This document shows, piece after piece, positions 12,901 through 26,700 of a stretch of 64,000 nt of DNA; within the stretch, counting starts at the first letter, position 1; each line of letters starts with the position of its first letter. Under the pieces are notes generated by a model. It did no database searches, was not told the origin of the DNA, and was given only the letters and a program-made list of their open reading frames with translations. A program made the position numbers and the translations under genes. The DNA comes from Maratus speciosus (lineage: Eukaryota; Arthropoda; Arachnida; Araneae; Salticidae): the NCBI GenBank assembly GCA_963932465.1, contig OZ010794.1, positions 446,230,502 through 446,294,501 of the forward strand. The letters are read 5' to 3'.

Positions 12901-15513
12901 GGCTTTATTTTTACTGGAGATTTTATTCAATTGCAAATATTCACATTAAGGAGTCTTAGGACTCTTAAAATTAAAAAAAAAGACCATTTTCAACATTTAA
13001 CATTTTAAAATGTATTTGATATTAAGACACAATTTTAATTTGGAATGAAATATATAAGTTTTTTCTTTCATTTCAAATATTTAAAAAATTGCAAGATGCA
13101 GAATTAGTATTTATAGGGGGCTCTAAACTGTTAGACATTTGACGAGCAGAAAATCGGCATAACAGCTTATGCGCACGATTACAAAATAAATTTTGCAACT
13201 AGAATAAAACTTTTAGTGTCTACTTATACTTCAGATTGTGATAATTACACTGAACGACTGAACCTAAATAAATTTGTATTTAAAGCATTTTTATATTTTT
13301 AATACAAAGTTGTATTTAGCTAATGCAAAATTTTGAAAATTTCAACAATATAATCCCCTAAAAAAATATTTTATTTTTATAATAAAAAGGAAATTTTAGG
13401 TTCAGTTTATACAAATTAACATGAAACATATGTTTTGAAAATTTCATGAAAAAATATTCAGAAGTTTTTGAGATATCGCGCGCGTTATGCCCAAAAGCAT
13501 CATTTGGAGAAACATTACTCCAAAGTTTCTGAAACACCGCTTCAGCTATTGAGCGAGTATCATTCTAAAAGCCATAACTTCTGTTGTAATGGAAATTTCA
13601 AGATAACAATCATATCAGAACGTTCAGAGAAATAGAAGTTAAACATCTAAAAAAATTAAAATTTCGAAAATTTTAAAGCTTTAAAGCTTTAAGAGTCCTG
13701 AGACCCCTTAAGCTGCGTTAAGCTCAGTTCCATTCTTATATTACTAAATATCTTTTATCTTCTTTCTAGACCACCAGACGTTGATCGAATATCGAAACCA
13801 GCGTCTCGCCTCACCAACAATTCAATTAGCCCAGACGGAGGGATTTCATTACCAGGTTCCAGAGAAAGTTGCGTCGTTACGGTGGTAAACAAAAGAGAAC
13901 CTGCTAAGCGAAGCAGGGTTCTACTGAACCTTAAAACTAAACAAAGCTGGGAAGATGTGATCAAAGATATGGGACAAGCAATCGGCATGAAAAACAGAGC
14001 TTCCAGAATGCTAACTCCCTGGGGAGAAGAAGTAAATGCTTTAAATTAAAATCATTGGATTCATTTTAATATATTTGGAATCTACAAGAGCTAGAAAAAG
14101 TCGGTCAAATGCGAGTTTTATTCACGTACAAAGGGGCACAAGAAAGACCACGCACAACAAAGACCTTGTACAAAGTTTTAACGAGGCATTGTACCAAGCG
14201 CGCTTCGACGGAAAATGCCCCTGTTTTCTGGATAGATATTTAATTAATGTATTGGCTGATTACCAATAATTTTTTTTCGAAAATCATTATTAAAAATCTT
14301 TGATATAGTTTTGTGTCGATAGGTACCTCCAGTGTCTCTCAACTCCTTTGCAGAGCGCCCGCAAAGTAAAGTTTGTCCGTAACGGAAAAATACGATTTTC
14401 TCATAAACTATGTTACCTAGGTCTAGGATAATCGCTATAGTTTTCCTGCAAGGTTTAAATAAACTCCTACTACCGCTAATTTTTTTTTCATAATTTTATT
14501 TTCAGTAGATTCTGAAATAAGGTAAGAGGACATATTTTTACAGTACATTTCCCCCGATATCTCTAAAAAAAAATAGCTAAAATTAAAACAAATAATATTT
14601 TTTAATTTGGTGCTACTAGATATTTCGAACGATACCGCACACGATACACAAAAAAACAAAAGTCTTTTTTTACTAGTAACACACACACACACGCTTTTTC
14701 CAAAAAATATTTGGGAATGGCTAATAATCTATAAATATGTGGATCAATAACTGCGGCAAGTTTGAAATTTCTACGTGCCGTAGTTTTTGAGAAAAACGTC
14801 TGTGACAGACGGACATACGAGTGATCTTATAATGGTTCCGTTTTTGCTTTTTAAGTACGGAACCCTAAAAAAGTACCACGCGGATTCGGTAAGTCAATAT
14901 TACTGCGAAAATGGCATTTCAGCGCAAATATTTACAGTGTAAAGCTAATATTTTACTAATGTTATTACCTTATTGAAGGATTTCCATTGATTGCAAAAAG
15001 CACCACATTGCGCCTCAATATGCCTATTGAAATCAAAATTGGTATGCTACTGTGCTATTCTATTATGCCGTTTTTTCTTTTACCATGTTTCGAATAACGC
15101 ACATTGCTACTTCTTCTTCGAACACATATGTATCCAAAATGAAAACGTTGACATTTCAGAACGTGTTCAGTGATTCCGATGTATAACATTGTTCGCTGTC
15201 ACACTATTACTCCGTCCTCAAATCAATAGATTGTAATTCGCGCAGTTCCCTCAGTTTTTTATTCGAAATACTTATTGCATTTTTAAAAGGTTATAAAATC
15301 ATGGGCAAAAAAATAAAGCTTTAAAAGTTATAAATTTTAATGTTATGAAAACTTTTTAAAAGCCCAGATTATAAATCTCAATGCATCAACAAGTCTTCTG
15401 ATTAATATATCTAAATATATTATAATGAACGAAAGTGTCCGTGTATAACGCTGACGTCATTTTGCGAATGGCAACTCCTGGCGATGAAATTTCGGTTTTG
15501 AAATTTTTATTAC

Positions 15514-15544
<31 letters not shown>

Positions 15545-18500
15545 CTAAACGTCGCACATTTTTAATTTTTCTACCGTTCTATAGGAACAAAATTTACTTT
15601 CAAATGCAATTTATTTGAAAACTATATCTTAATTGATTGATTTATTACGGCTTTTAAAATAATTTTTCAAGCAAAAAATTTTTTAACCTATCTCCATCAC
15701 ACGCAGGCTCCATTACGAAACATCCCGTTTGCACTTAAAACTATATAAATAGTTCAGCATTTGTCTCTGGCTAATTTTGCAGAACGAAATTAAAACTTTA
15801 TCAATCTATTATATTAAAAAGTGACTGTACGTTTGAACTTTACAGCTACTCCTAGAATATGGAACGTTGGGCAATAAAATTAACGATAGTTATCCTCATT
15901 GATACCAGGATGTCAAAAGCGGTCTTATAAGGGAACCGCTTTTGGTGCTGCTCGCAATTAGCATTGAGACCTAGAGCATTTTGTAGCCCTATACATAAAA
16001 GTTAAAGAACCGATAAAATTTCTCTGTTAAAATCATATTTTGTATACTTTTTTATACTTTATTTTTTTTATTATTAAATTTTTATTTGTTTATTTCACGC
16101 CAAAAGTGAGTTAAGTCGTCAAATATGGCGCTATAATTTTTCCGCCCGCTTTATCTGGGGAGTAAATGTACAGTACATATTAGAATTATATCAGATTGCG
16201 ATTTGTTGGATAATTGATAGCATAAGAAACAAGAATTAGGTTTTTTCTTTTTTTTTTCTATGCAGACGATAAATATATAATTAGTAAATATATTTCTATA
16301 AAAGCTTTCAAAATCATTGAAAACTATTTTTTAGTGAAATACAAAATAAGCAAACTTGGAATAAAGTTTCGAATGTTTAAAATGAAATGTTGCTGTATTA
16401 AATGGTCCTTTGTTAAAAGTAATCATAAAGTAAATTAATATTTTTACACAATTTAGAAAAATTACTGTTACTAGTACTGTTAAAATACTAATTAGGTCGG
16501 ACATTACAATTTCTACTAAAGCCCAAACCACTCCTCACGCAAGACAAACAGCTATACCATTTGGCGCCAACCAAAAACGCCAACTTTTCCCCCGCCAAAA
16601 ATGTGAATATAATGTTGCAATTTTTCAAAATCAAATTCGTGGGGTTTTGAAGGAATTTTTAAACTTTTTTCAATATTTTATACTTATTATTAACTAATTT
16701 GTATTTTTAAATGTTTTTCTTTAAAAAACTTCAATGTTAATAGTCCGATAAGTGCTCTCGAAAATTGCATTTTCAGAAAGTTATGCTGCTGTAAAATCAA
16801 GAAATATTATTTTAACAGACTAGGGGGCTCTGCCCCCTACGAGCTACGCTCGCCAACCCCCGTTCAGACACCGCAGACTCTAACAGCACGCTAATTTGAT
16901 CGGCTTTAAAAAGATTTCGGAAGATTGAATTATAATTTGAATCTGACAATTATAATCTGGCGTAATTTTCACCAAACTTTTCTTTCTCTTTTTAAAATTC
17001 ACGTAAAAATACTTTTGTTAGAAATGAAAACGTAAAAATACTTTTGTTAGAAAATCATCTTAAAATATCAAATAAATGTCTCGCGCAATTTTGGTTTTGC
17101 AATATTATTTTTTGTTCATTTTACGTAATAAGTGTAATGTGACGTAAATTCTCCTATTTAAGACTTCTAACGCATGTTAATGAATTTATTATTTTACAAT
17201 ATTCTTTCTCTTTTAAAATTGACGTGTAAATATAGTTTTTATGACGTAATTTTCAATTAGTTCCTGCTTTTTATGTTTTCTGTTTATAATAGTCACGTGT
17301 AAAATAAATTTTTTATTTGAAGCAAACATTATTGTTTGCGCTGTTTATACAGTTGGCAATAGTTTAAATTAATACAATTTTCTAAAGTATGTAAAAAATA
17401 TCTCCGAAATCCTGAAAATTTGAATTTAAAATAGAAATAAAACCTCAAAAAATGAGTCGAATTAAAAAACTAAATGCAGTCTGCACACCGGGAAATTCTG
17501 ACGCATAAAATGATCTAAAAATGATTAAATTCCTATGTACAGTTTTTGCTCCTATAAAACTTTTTTAATGGAAAAATTTTGTCCAACTTTGGCATTAAAT
17601 TTCTCTTAAAATAATTCTTCGATTTGAAAACTGTCTGCATTAGCGTGTTTATCAAACATTTCTCTATAATACTACCGATTTTCATATTTTTGTATGCAAC
17701 AGTTTTTTTTAATATTAACGAAGAAACGCCATGCTTAAGCATTCAAATTGGATGCCGATCTGCCGGGAATATCTACGCAAATTTTCATTGGTCCATTTCC
17801 AAATCAAAACTTTTTTTTATATATAAAAGGAAAATTTTTATCGATTCTCAAACTTCGTAATGTATGGCTTTAAAATGCACCAGGTCTAAATGCTAGGTGC
17901 GAGCAGCACCAAAAGTTGTTCCCTTGTTAGAATTTTAAAATTTGTATTAATTCTCGATCAATTAATTTTTTCGGAATTTTTAATGACATATCTGTAAAGA
18001 TGGCAACTAAATTGCTCCATTTTTGTGGATAAAAAAGATTGTGGGTAAAGTCCTGCTATACAAAAAATTTATCACCTTAAAACTACTACTGTAAGCTGAG
18101 TAACTTCTGTTTTATATACGCAAACGATTTTTACTCTTTCAGTTTACCATTAATCTATTGAAACCCATTAGGTCTGGTATATTTTGTTGCTAACAATATG
18201 CAGTAAACCCTAGATATATCACAAAAACCGGGAGACAAGAATAACGCGATATATCTTAAAGTAGGTCGAAAGGTATAATCGATAATAAGGTATAATCTTA
18301 AAGGTATAATCGAGGTTTTTAAAAGATTATAAAAATCTTCAAATAATTATTTATCCGAGTGAGCGATATAAGTTCGCACGAAATAATAGAGGACTACTTA
18401 TTTCGAATATAAAAACCATCCAGGGCATATCGATTATTCCTATGGTATAGCTTTTGAATTGGATACAAAAGCCAAAGAACAGTCTCTAAGAACACTTTAA

Positions 18501-19898
18501 GTCTGATTATTTCAAATTAATTTTTAAGCTTTCAATTTATCATTAATCTACTGAAACCCATTAGATATTACATATTTTGTCACTAATAACTACAATATAC
18601 CCTAGCAGTGATGGAACTGTGGCGCAGCAATTGAGCGATTGTCACCACTAAATTTTTACAGTATTCTTTGCCTTGAAAAATCGCAGAAATTCTGTCCTGC
18701 ACTTAAATGTAGAATACTAATAAAATTTTGTGGTGTCAATTGATTACCTGCTGCTACACTGTTCCATTACTGCCCTAGATATATCACAAAAAACCGGGGA
18801 TAAGAAAAACGCGCTACATCTGAAAATGTGATATAATCGAGTTTATTAGAAAGTCATAAAAAATCTTCAAATAATTATTTATATCTCTAACCAAAACGTT
18901 AATTTATACGTGTAATACAGTTCTCTTTACAAAATTCGTTACATTTATTCTAATTGACACTATACAGTTACTTAAAATGTTCGTTTTAAGTACAACTTTT
19001 TCTTCCGGGAGTTTCCAAAAAAATCAATATATACGAATGAACAATATGCGCTCGCATGTAATAATGGAGGACTACTTATTTCGAATATAAAATCCATCCA
19101 GACAATATCGATTATCACTATTACACAAGCTTTGAATTGGCTACAAAGGCCAAAGAACAGTCTCTAAGAACAACTTGAGCCTGATTACTTCAACTGTAGT
19201 TTCAAATGATTACTGTAGTTTCAATAAAACAGCGGTACTTTGTTATGCTCTTAGACCAGGAGCCGACAGCACAGACAATCACCTCATCGAGTTGGAGGCT
19301 GAAATTCCAGAATAGCTAAAACTCGATGCCCATATAAAAAGGCAATCGGTCTGCCAAGTCCTATCTTGGTGGAAAACACCTAAAAACCCTATTTTAGCGG
19401 TCGACTCGTAGGTTTACGATTGCGTTTTCCTGCACCCAAAGGTATGAAAACATGGCGGACTGGGAGCAGGAAAACACAATGGTAAACCTACGAATCAACT
19501 GGTAAAATCGGGTTTTTAGGTGTTTTCCACCAAGATATGACTTGGCAGACCGATTGCGAATTTAATATGGGAATCGCGTTTTAGCTAAAATCTGGAATTT
19601 CAGCCTCCAACTCGATGAGGTGGTTATATCATGGTTCGTACACCTCCTTGAATTTTGAAGATCAGAAAATTTTTGGACACCAGTATTATCTTATAGTAAA
19701 TCTCTTCTTAAAAAGAAGGCGAAATTTTGAACGTTTAACCTAGATTTCTTTTTCTATAAAAAGATACTGGTAGTTTTGCTGGAAAAATAACTTGAATCCG
19801 TACGAACTATGTGTCTGTGCTGCCGGCTCCCGGTCTATCCTGTATTTCTTTCCAAAAGATCAATAATTCTATTATTCTAATGGAAGACCGTTTGATAA

Positions 19899-19935
<37 letters not shown>

Positions 19936-21820
19936 GGTTCGGAGCTTTTCTCATATGAAAAATGATTTCGGTGACGTAGAAACATTTTATTTGGATATCG
20001 AAGGCGGATCTAAGAGTGAACCGCGTAGAACGTGGAGTGATCCCGAAATGAAAGGTAACAAATAATATACAATTTCAGTTTTCCAATGATACTTTCTGAG
20101 AACAAGAATGCACCATATGTTTCGCTGCTCTCAAAAAAATTCGTGAATTGAAAGACTTTCTTTTTTTTCGTTGAAACAGGAAAATATCCGTTTTGATTTG
20201 TTTGTTTCCCCCTAGAATATAGGAAATTCACCAATATAATCTAAAACATTTCCTAAAATACTTCAATCTAAAAACAATCCTTCAATTGCCGAATCGCATT
20301 AGTGTTAATTGTTTTACCTGTTACTTTTAGGTACATTTCATATGAAATACTACCTATTGGGATCTCTCCTATGTTGGAATTTCGGAAATTTTTTTGCAGA
20401 TCTACACCGATCATGACACCTAGAACCCAAAACCACAGCCAGTAAAAAAACATTATATATCTATATCCCATTTTTATGGGCACGATAACTTCCACAATTC
20501 TGCACAAATATTTTCCAAACTGATACATAAAATCAAGGGGCATAAAATCTCGGTCAAGTTCGTTAATGGGCAAAATCGGACCAAGGGAGTGGAAATAGGG
20601 AGAGGTTTTGTGAAAAACGAAAAAACCCCATAACTTCTTAATTATAACACATATCGTCTCAGTTTAAAGTTATTATTACTTCTAAAAAATGGGCAAAAAA
20701 TTTATGTATCACAGATATTTGATAAAACTAAAAATGGGCTCAAGGTTTGAAAAAAAATAGGGTTTTGGGGAGAAAAAAATTCATAACTTCGCCAATTCCC
20801 AGGATATAAAATACAATGAAATTTATTATAAGTTAACTTAATATTATCTACAACTTTTATATTGTCAACTTTTATATTGAGTTTTTCTTAGGACCAATTC
20901 TTACCGCAAAAAAAGGGGAGGGGGGGAATTGAAGAAGAAAAAAATCCATAACTTCGTCAATTCACAAGATATCGAATCCGCATGAATTTATTATATATCT
21001 TCTTAATAACATCTACAACTTTTATGCTAACAAGTTTTTGCTAGGGTAAAAACAAATTAAAAATACATAGATGTTGAAGAAAAAAATATCGTATTAATGA
21101 TGTGTTAAAATCCAAACTGCTTATTTTCTGACTCATTTTTAAATTCATCTTTACTTGCAAACGCATCCAATTGGTAGGTTCTCTTATTCAGAAACTATAT
21201 AATGTGCCGTAATGGTCGATTTTTTGATAGAGGCAAAATATATTTTTAAAAATGATATCAAATTGAGTATTTTGAACCGAATTTCTCGAAGCGATTATGT
21301 TGGAAACGAAAAATATGGTCCTACTGAGAAAATAATTGTTTATAAATCCAGTTCTAATTAGTTGAACAGAAAATAAAAACATGGCTCGCTTATAAATCTC
21401 TTTAAAATCACGCCGGCAAGCTTCATGTTTTTCCATTGAAAAATGAATCTGAAAATGTGTCAGAAAATTTTGAGTTGTTGAGCATGGAAAAATATTTTTT
21501 GAGTACTGCCTTAACATGATTCTGATAAAACCAGCTCTTGTATAAAAATGAAATTAAAAACTCGTTAAAAGCGGCCATATAAAATTATTAAGATGGGTTT
21601 ATCTCGAATCATGATGTAGTTTTTGTTGGTGAAATTAATACTACTTCACTTCGAAATCTACCTGCGCCTGTAGGCCGAGCCGGCAGGGAATTATTATTAT
21701 TTTTTTTTTTTTTTTTCATATTAGAAACGGATCTTTTGCGTATGTCTTTTTTTCCTCAAAGCACAAAAAATTGCAAACCTAAGCTAAAAATTTCCTGAAA
21801 TTAGTAAGTCAAAAGACGGG

Positions 21821-21851
<31 letters not shown>

Positions 21852-23678
21852 CTAATAACAGAAAATCAGCTTCCAATCACAGGAGCGTTACGACAACTTG
21901 CAGCCCGTACTTATTACATTTTTTGACAAAGATTTTTTGAGAGTGTGGCGCAAAGAAGGGTAGGGAGAACAAGCTATGGAATTAACAGGGCCCTATAAAA
22001 ACGGAGCGCATGCTTCTATAAATTTTATGGTATAAATTCTCTTCTATTAATTATATGGAATAAATACTTTTTCGGAAACTTTAAAGTTTAAATCATTTTT
22101 GTAGAAAGAAAATGTAAAAAAAAGAAATACACAAAACAATTTTATTGTAATTTAAAACAGTCTTTTTCGAGATTCATGGTTGATATAGTCCTTTCAATGA
22201 AACATTCCATGTAAAAGTAATAAAACGTGCTACATTCAGTACTTATGTTAAATGTAGTGTGGAAAAAGTCGTAGAATTTGTCTCTATAGCTCATAACACA
22301 AATATAGAGTTGCATGTGCATGTGTATATGAATAGCATTTTGTGTAGAAATCCTATATTGTTCACAATTATTAACAGTAAACATACCGGGCACTTTACTC
22401 GAGTTTTATAAAAAATATTGCTCACAAGAAATTTTGCTTAGAATAATTTATATTTTTTCTGGACGATTTAATATTTTATTAATTTTTATTTTGGAAACTT
22501 AAAATATAATTTTTTATTTTAGAAATTTCTGATTCGAATCGAATATTTTCATTTTGGTAGCGGTCAAATGACTGGTTGATGGTACATTTAGTGTTAATTA
22601 AATATCAATTTGATTTTTAAATTAAATTAATTAAATAAGTTGTTATAAACATATGAAATAATTAAAAATTAATTTAATTTAAAAATAATAAATTTATTTA
22701 AAATTATCCTTATTATGTGAATACGTATAGAGACACAGGGGTGTTGGTTGTCTGCGCCTCTGTTTTGGCATATAAAACGACCGGAAGATAAGACGATATT
22801 CAAATTTACAGGACAGTAAAAAAGATAATTTCTTGGAAAGTTAAGAAAATTTCTCAAAATTTAAAAAAGTTTTAATAAATGCGATATATCAATTTTGATT
22901 CTGATAAAAGAAGCTGTTTGTTCGTCTAAAATGAAGTTTTAAAATGAATAATTTTCGGTGCAGTTCATTATACCATCAATAAGTCCAAAAAAAATTAAAC
23001 TGCCTGTCAATTAAAAAGCTTCAGTGCGATGAGGCGTACAAAGGCAATTATATCGATATTTTGAAAATCTTCATTTTCATCGAAATCTGAAAACAAATGA
23101 CAATTATTCACTGTAATAAAAAGAGGTATTTTAGGCACTTGAAGTTATCGTCATATTTGTCGATAAGACACCTGAAAAAAGAGACCTGCGACTGACCGCA
23201 ATTCGTGGAGATTTTTTGAGGGTGTTGCGCAAAGAAGGGTAGAGAGAACAGGCTAGGAAATTAGCAGGGCCCTATAAAAATGGGGCCGCACGCTTCTATA
23301 AATTTTATGCAATTATATGGAATGAATACTTTTTTGGAATCTTTAAAGTTTAAATCATTCAGCGTAGAAAGAAAATGTAAAAACACACAGCTTAAAACAA
23401 TTTTATTTTGATTTAAAACAGTCTTTTTCAAGATTCATGGCTGATATAGGATTTTCAAGGAAACATTCCATCTAAAAATAATGAAACGCACTACATTCAG
23501 TACATTTGTTAAAGATAGTGTGGAAAAGTTCATCGAATTTGTCTGTACAGATCATCACAAATATACTGTTACATTGTGTATGTTATTAAAATGAAGTTAA
23601 ATGAAAAATTATACTATAAACTGTAAAATGAAGTTTTAAAATGAATAATTCTTGGCGCAGTTTATTACACCATCAGTA

Positions 23679-23725
<47 letters not shown>

Positions 23726-26700
23726 ACATAAAATAAAATAAAAATAAAAATAAAAATAATAATAAATTAAACTGCCTGTCAAGTTAAAAGCTTCAATGCG
23801 ATGAGGCGTACAAAGCCAGCCAATTATATCGATATTTTGAAACCTTTCATTTTCATCGAAATCTGAAAACAAATGACAGTTATTCGCTTTAATAAAAAGA
23901 TACATTTTAGGCACTTGAATTTATTGTCATATTTGTCGATAAGACACCTGAAAAATGAGACCTGCGAATGACAGCACTTCATTAACAGAGATTTCAAACG
24001 GAAATGTTGCTTAAAAACAATATATGACAAAGAGACTTCTTTATTATATGTACAAATTAAGTTATTTGACATCTTCGAAAGTTAATAACATTTTTAATGC
24101 GATATGATTTAATTATGGCAACAACTTGAAAATTATTTGAAAAGGCTTGAAACAATAAAATATTAAATTTAACCTCTTCAGTACGCCCACGTACGACGTT
24201 ACAAGGTTGAAAGTACGTGCGTAATGACGGCAACGTACGCTGTTTCGTGGTTTCCATTGTTGCCGCATCTGGCTGCTTTTTTATTTAGTCAAACTCTAAC
24301 CAGTAAGTTTTAACAGTTATTTTTCTTTTAAAATATGATAAATATTCTATAAATAATTTAAAATAATAGTGCTATTCAACAATTTCTGGTGTGAATTCAA
24401 TATTTCTAAATAAAAGGCAGCTGGTAGATGTTTGCTATTTTCGACAACGTACTCAAGGGGTTAAGGATTTTTAAAATAATTAATGCAGAAACATAGAGAT
24501 AAAATAACATTCATCCAAAGCAAAAAATTATAAGCGTTTATGATATGGAAGAAAATTTTTTTAAAAATTCACTGTTTCGCAGTTACACACTATTCTCATA
24601 ACACTTCCCTTATCTTCAGAAACCGTTTCTACACTGACAAAAAAGAAAAATGTTCTTAGGAATAATAATAGGAATATACAGGGTGACCATAAAAAAAGTC
24701 CCATTTATAAATAAAGAGTAACTCAAACTGTTTTAGATAAGCGCATGCGCGAGTACTGCTTTGTTATTGACTCGTTCGCAGTGCCACATACGCATAATTG
24801 CGACTCCTGAGCATAAAGTGCTACTGCTGGGCTGAAAATTCAAAAGCCGTTACAGCCATGCGATTTTTTCCCTTTGGGGCTTTAAAAAAGATCGCGTCTA
24901 CTTTCCGCCGCTACTTAATGATTTGCCAGAGTTGAGACGCGGAATTGAGGAGGCTATTGCTTCCATTCCTCCGGACTTGTTCGCCAAAGTGTGGGAAGAA
25001 TTGGATTTTAGGTTGCATGTGGACCGTGTAACTAAATGTGCACATATTAAACATTTGTAAGAAAAGCTAGGTTAGTTTATGATTACGAATTTGGTCTAGG
25101 TTAAGTTTATGATTATGAATTTGATGTATGATTTGTTGTAAATGATCTAAATTAAACTGGTGTAATATACCATTGAATCTGCGGCATTCTTTAATGGACA
25201 TACTGTATTATAAAACCACAAAAGAAAATATACAATCCGAATAGCGTTCTTTATCTTTATAAACCACGGAAACGATTGTATTTTCATATAGTTTCGAGAT
25301 TTAAAAAAGCCTTTATAAAAACACAGTTTCTTTTACCACAGTTGTTTTCGGAAACGGTTCCGATTAGTTTTTACAGTGTAATAATCAGTTTTCTCAAACC
25401 GGAATATCAGTTTTTAGGATGCTATTAATTCTCTATAGGGCCGAAACTAAGGGGGGGGGGGTGGAGGGGCATGTTCCCCGGGCTTCAGAACGAAGTGCGC
25501 CAAATGAAGGATTATACCTTTGGAATGGATCATTTTCTTCTGATGGACTGATGGCTTCCATTATTATGAAACAGCCATTATAAAGGAAGTGTTAGGTGAA
25601 GATGAAAGAGTGGTCGTAAAAAGTTAAAACTCTGATTTTCTGGTCAGAATGGGAAAAAAAAATGGCCATAATTTTTTTTTGAAAAAAAAAATCCTCGTTC
25701 CTAGTCCTCGACCTAGTCCTTGCTAATTACCAGATTGAAATGATATGACAATGTTTCTGCTGCATCAGAACAACTTTTTTACTGTGCTTTAATTAATTTA
25801 CACTCTTATTTCTATGGCTAAACAGATTGTTTTAGTGACTAATAATGTTCTTACCAGCATCGAATGTATGCAGGAATTTTAGAAGAATTGAGGAATAATC
25901 AAAACGTAGGCGTGAATGATTTAACCAAAAAAAGCTAATCTAGTAGAATCGTAGCATCTTCTCATGATGTCATGGAAACGAATATCACTTGCTACAATTA
26001 AAAATTGCTTTGTTGGTGCATTGTTTTGTGAAGTTGAAAAGAATGGCTAAGAGAAAACTTTCAAATTCCGAAAAGAGCCCCCGGTGATAGAGACAAGAGA
26101 AATTAAAAAGCCTAAATGACGATCACGACTGCATTCCTGTAGCTGCAAAGCTCACAGATATCGAAATTCGACAAAGTAATTTCCTAACATAGTGCAGGGA
26201 AAAACTTCCACCGGTATTTTATAAGAATATTTTTCGTCTTATTTAAAACAAAATTTTCTATTTTAACCCTTAAATAAGCGATTTTTTATTTTGTTTCGAA
26301 AAAATTATATATGATTCTCTCAAAGGTTTACTACACAGGAAAAATAATGAAAAAAATCAGAGATACATTTTTCATATAATACGTCAATCTTTTCTTCTGT
26401 TGCACATCTGCAATACAAGTAAAAACTATTGTCCCGTGGCTGTCTTACGCTAAAATAATGCAAATTAGTAAATATTTTAAAAAGTATGTCTTCAAATACC
26501 TTAGTTTATATTATTATTTATTTTATAAAACCTAACATTTAACACTTTAATTCCCATGATAGAATACGTTCTAGAAATTACGTAGTTCAGAGAATCTGAC
26601 TACGTAAGAAAAGTCTCCTCTTTCTGTCACAGGGTGAGGTGCCGATGGTGATTTCAACAAAATATCTTCATATTTCAAATTTGTGCTGTCTTTTCCAGAC

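Noticed and set aside
14032..14049. Exon 2 read through to TAA as an alternative C-terminus (VNALN)
   Set aside because: It would cut the second DCX domain in the middle. Splicing at GAA|GTAAAT to 19937 continues the domain in frame.
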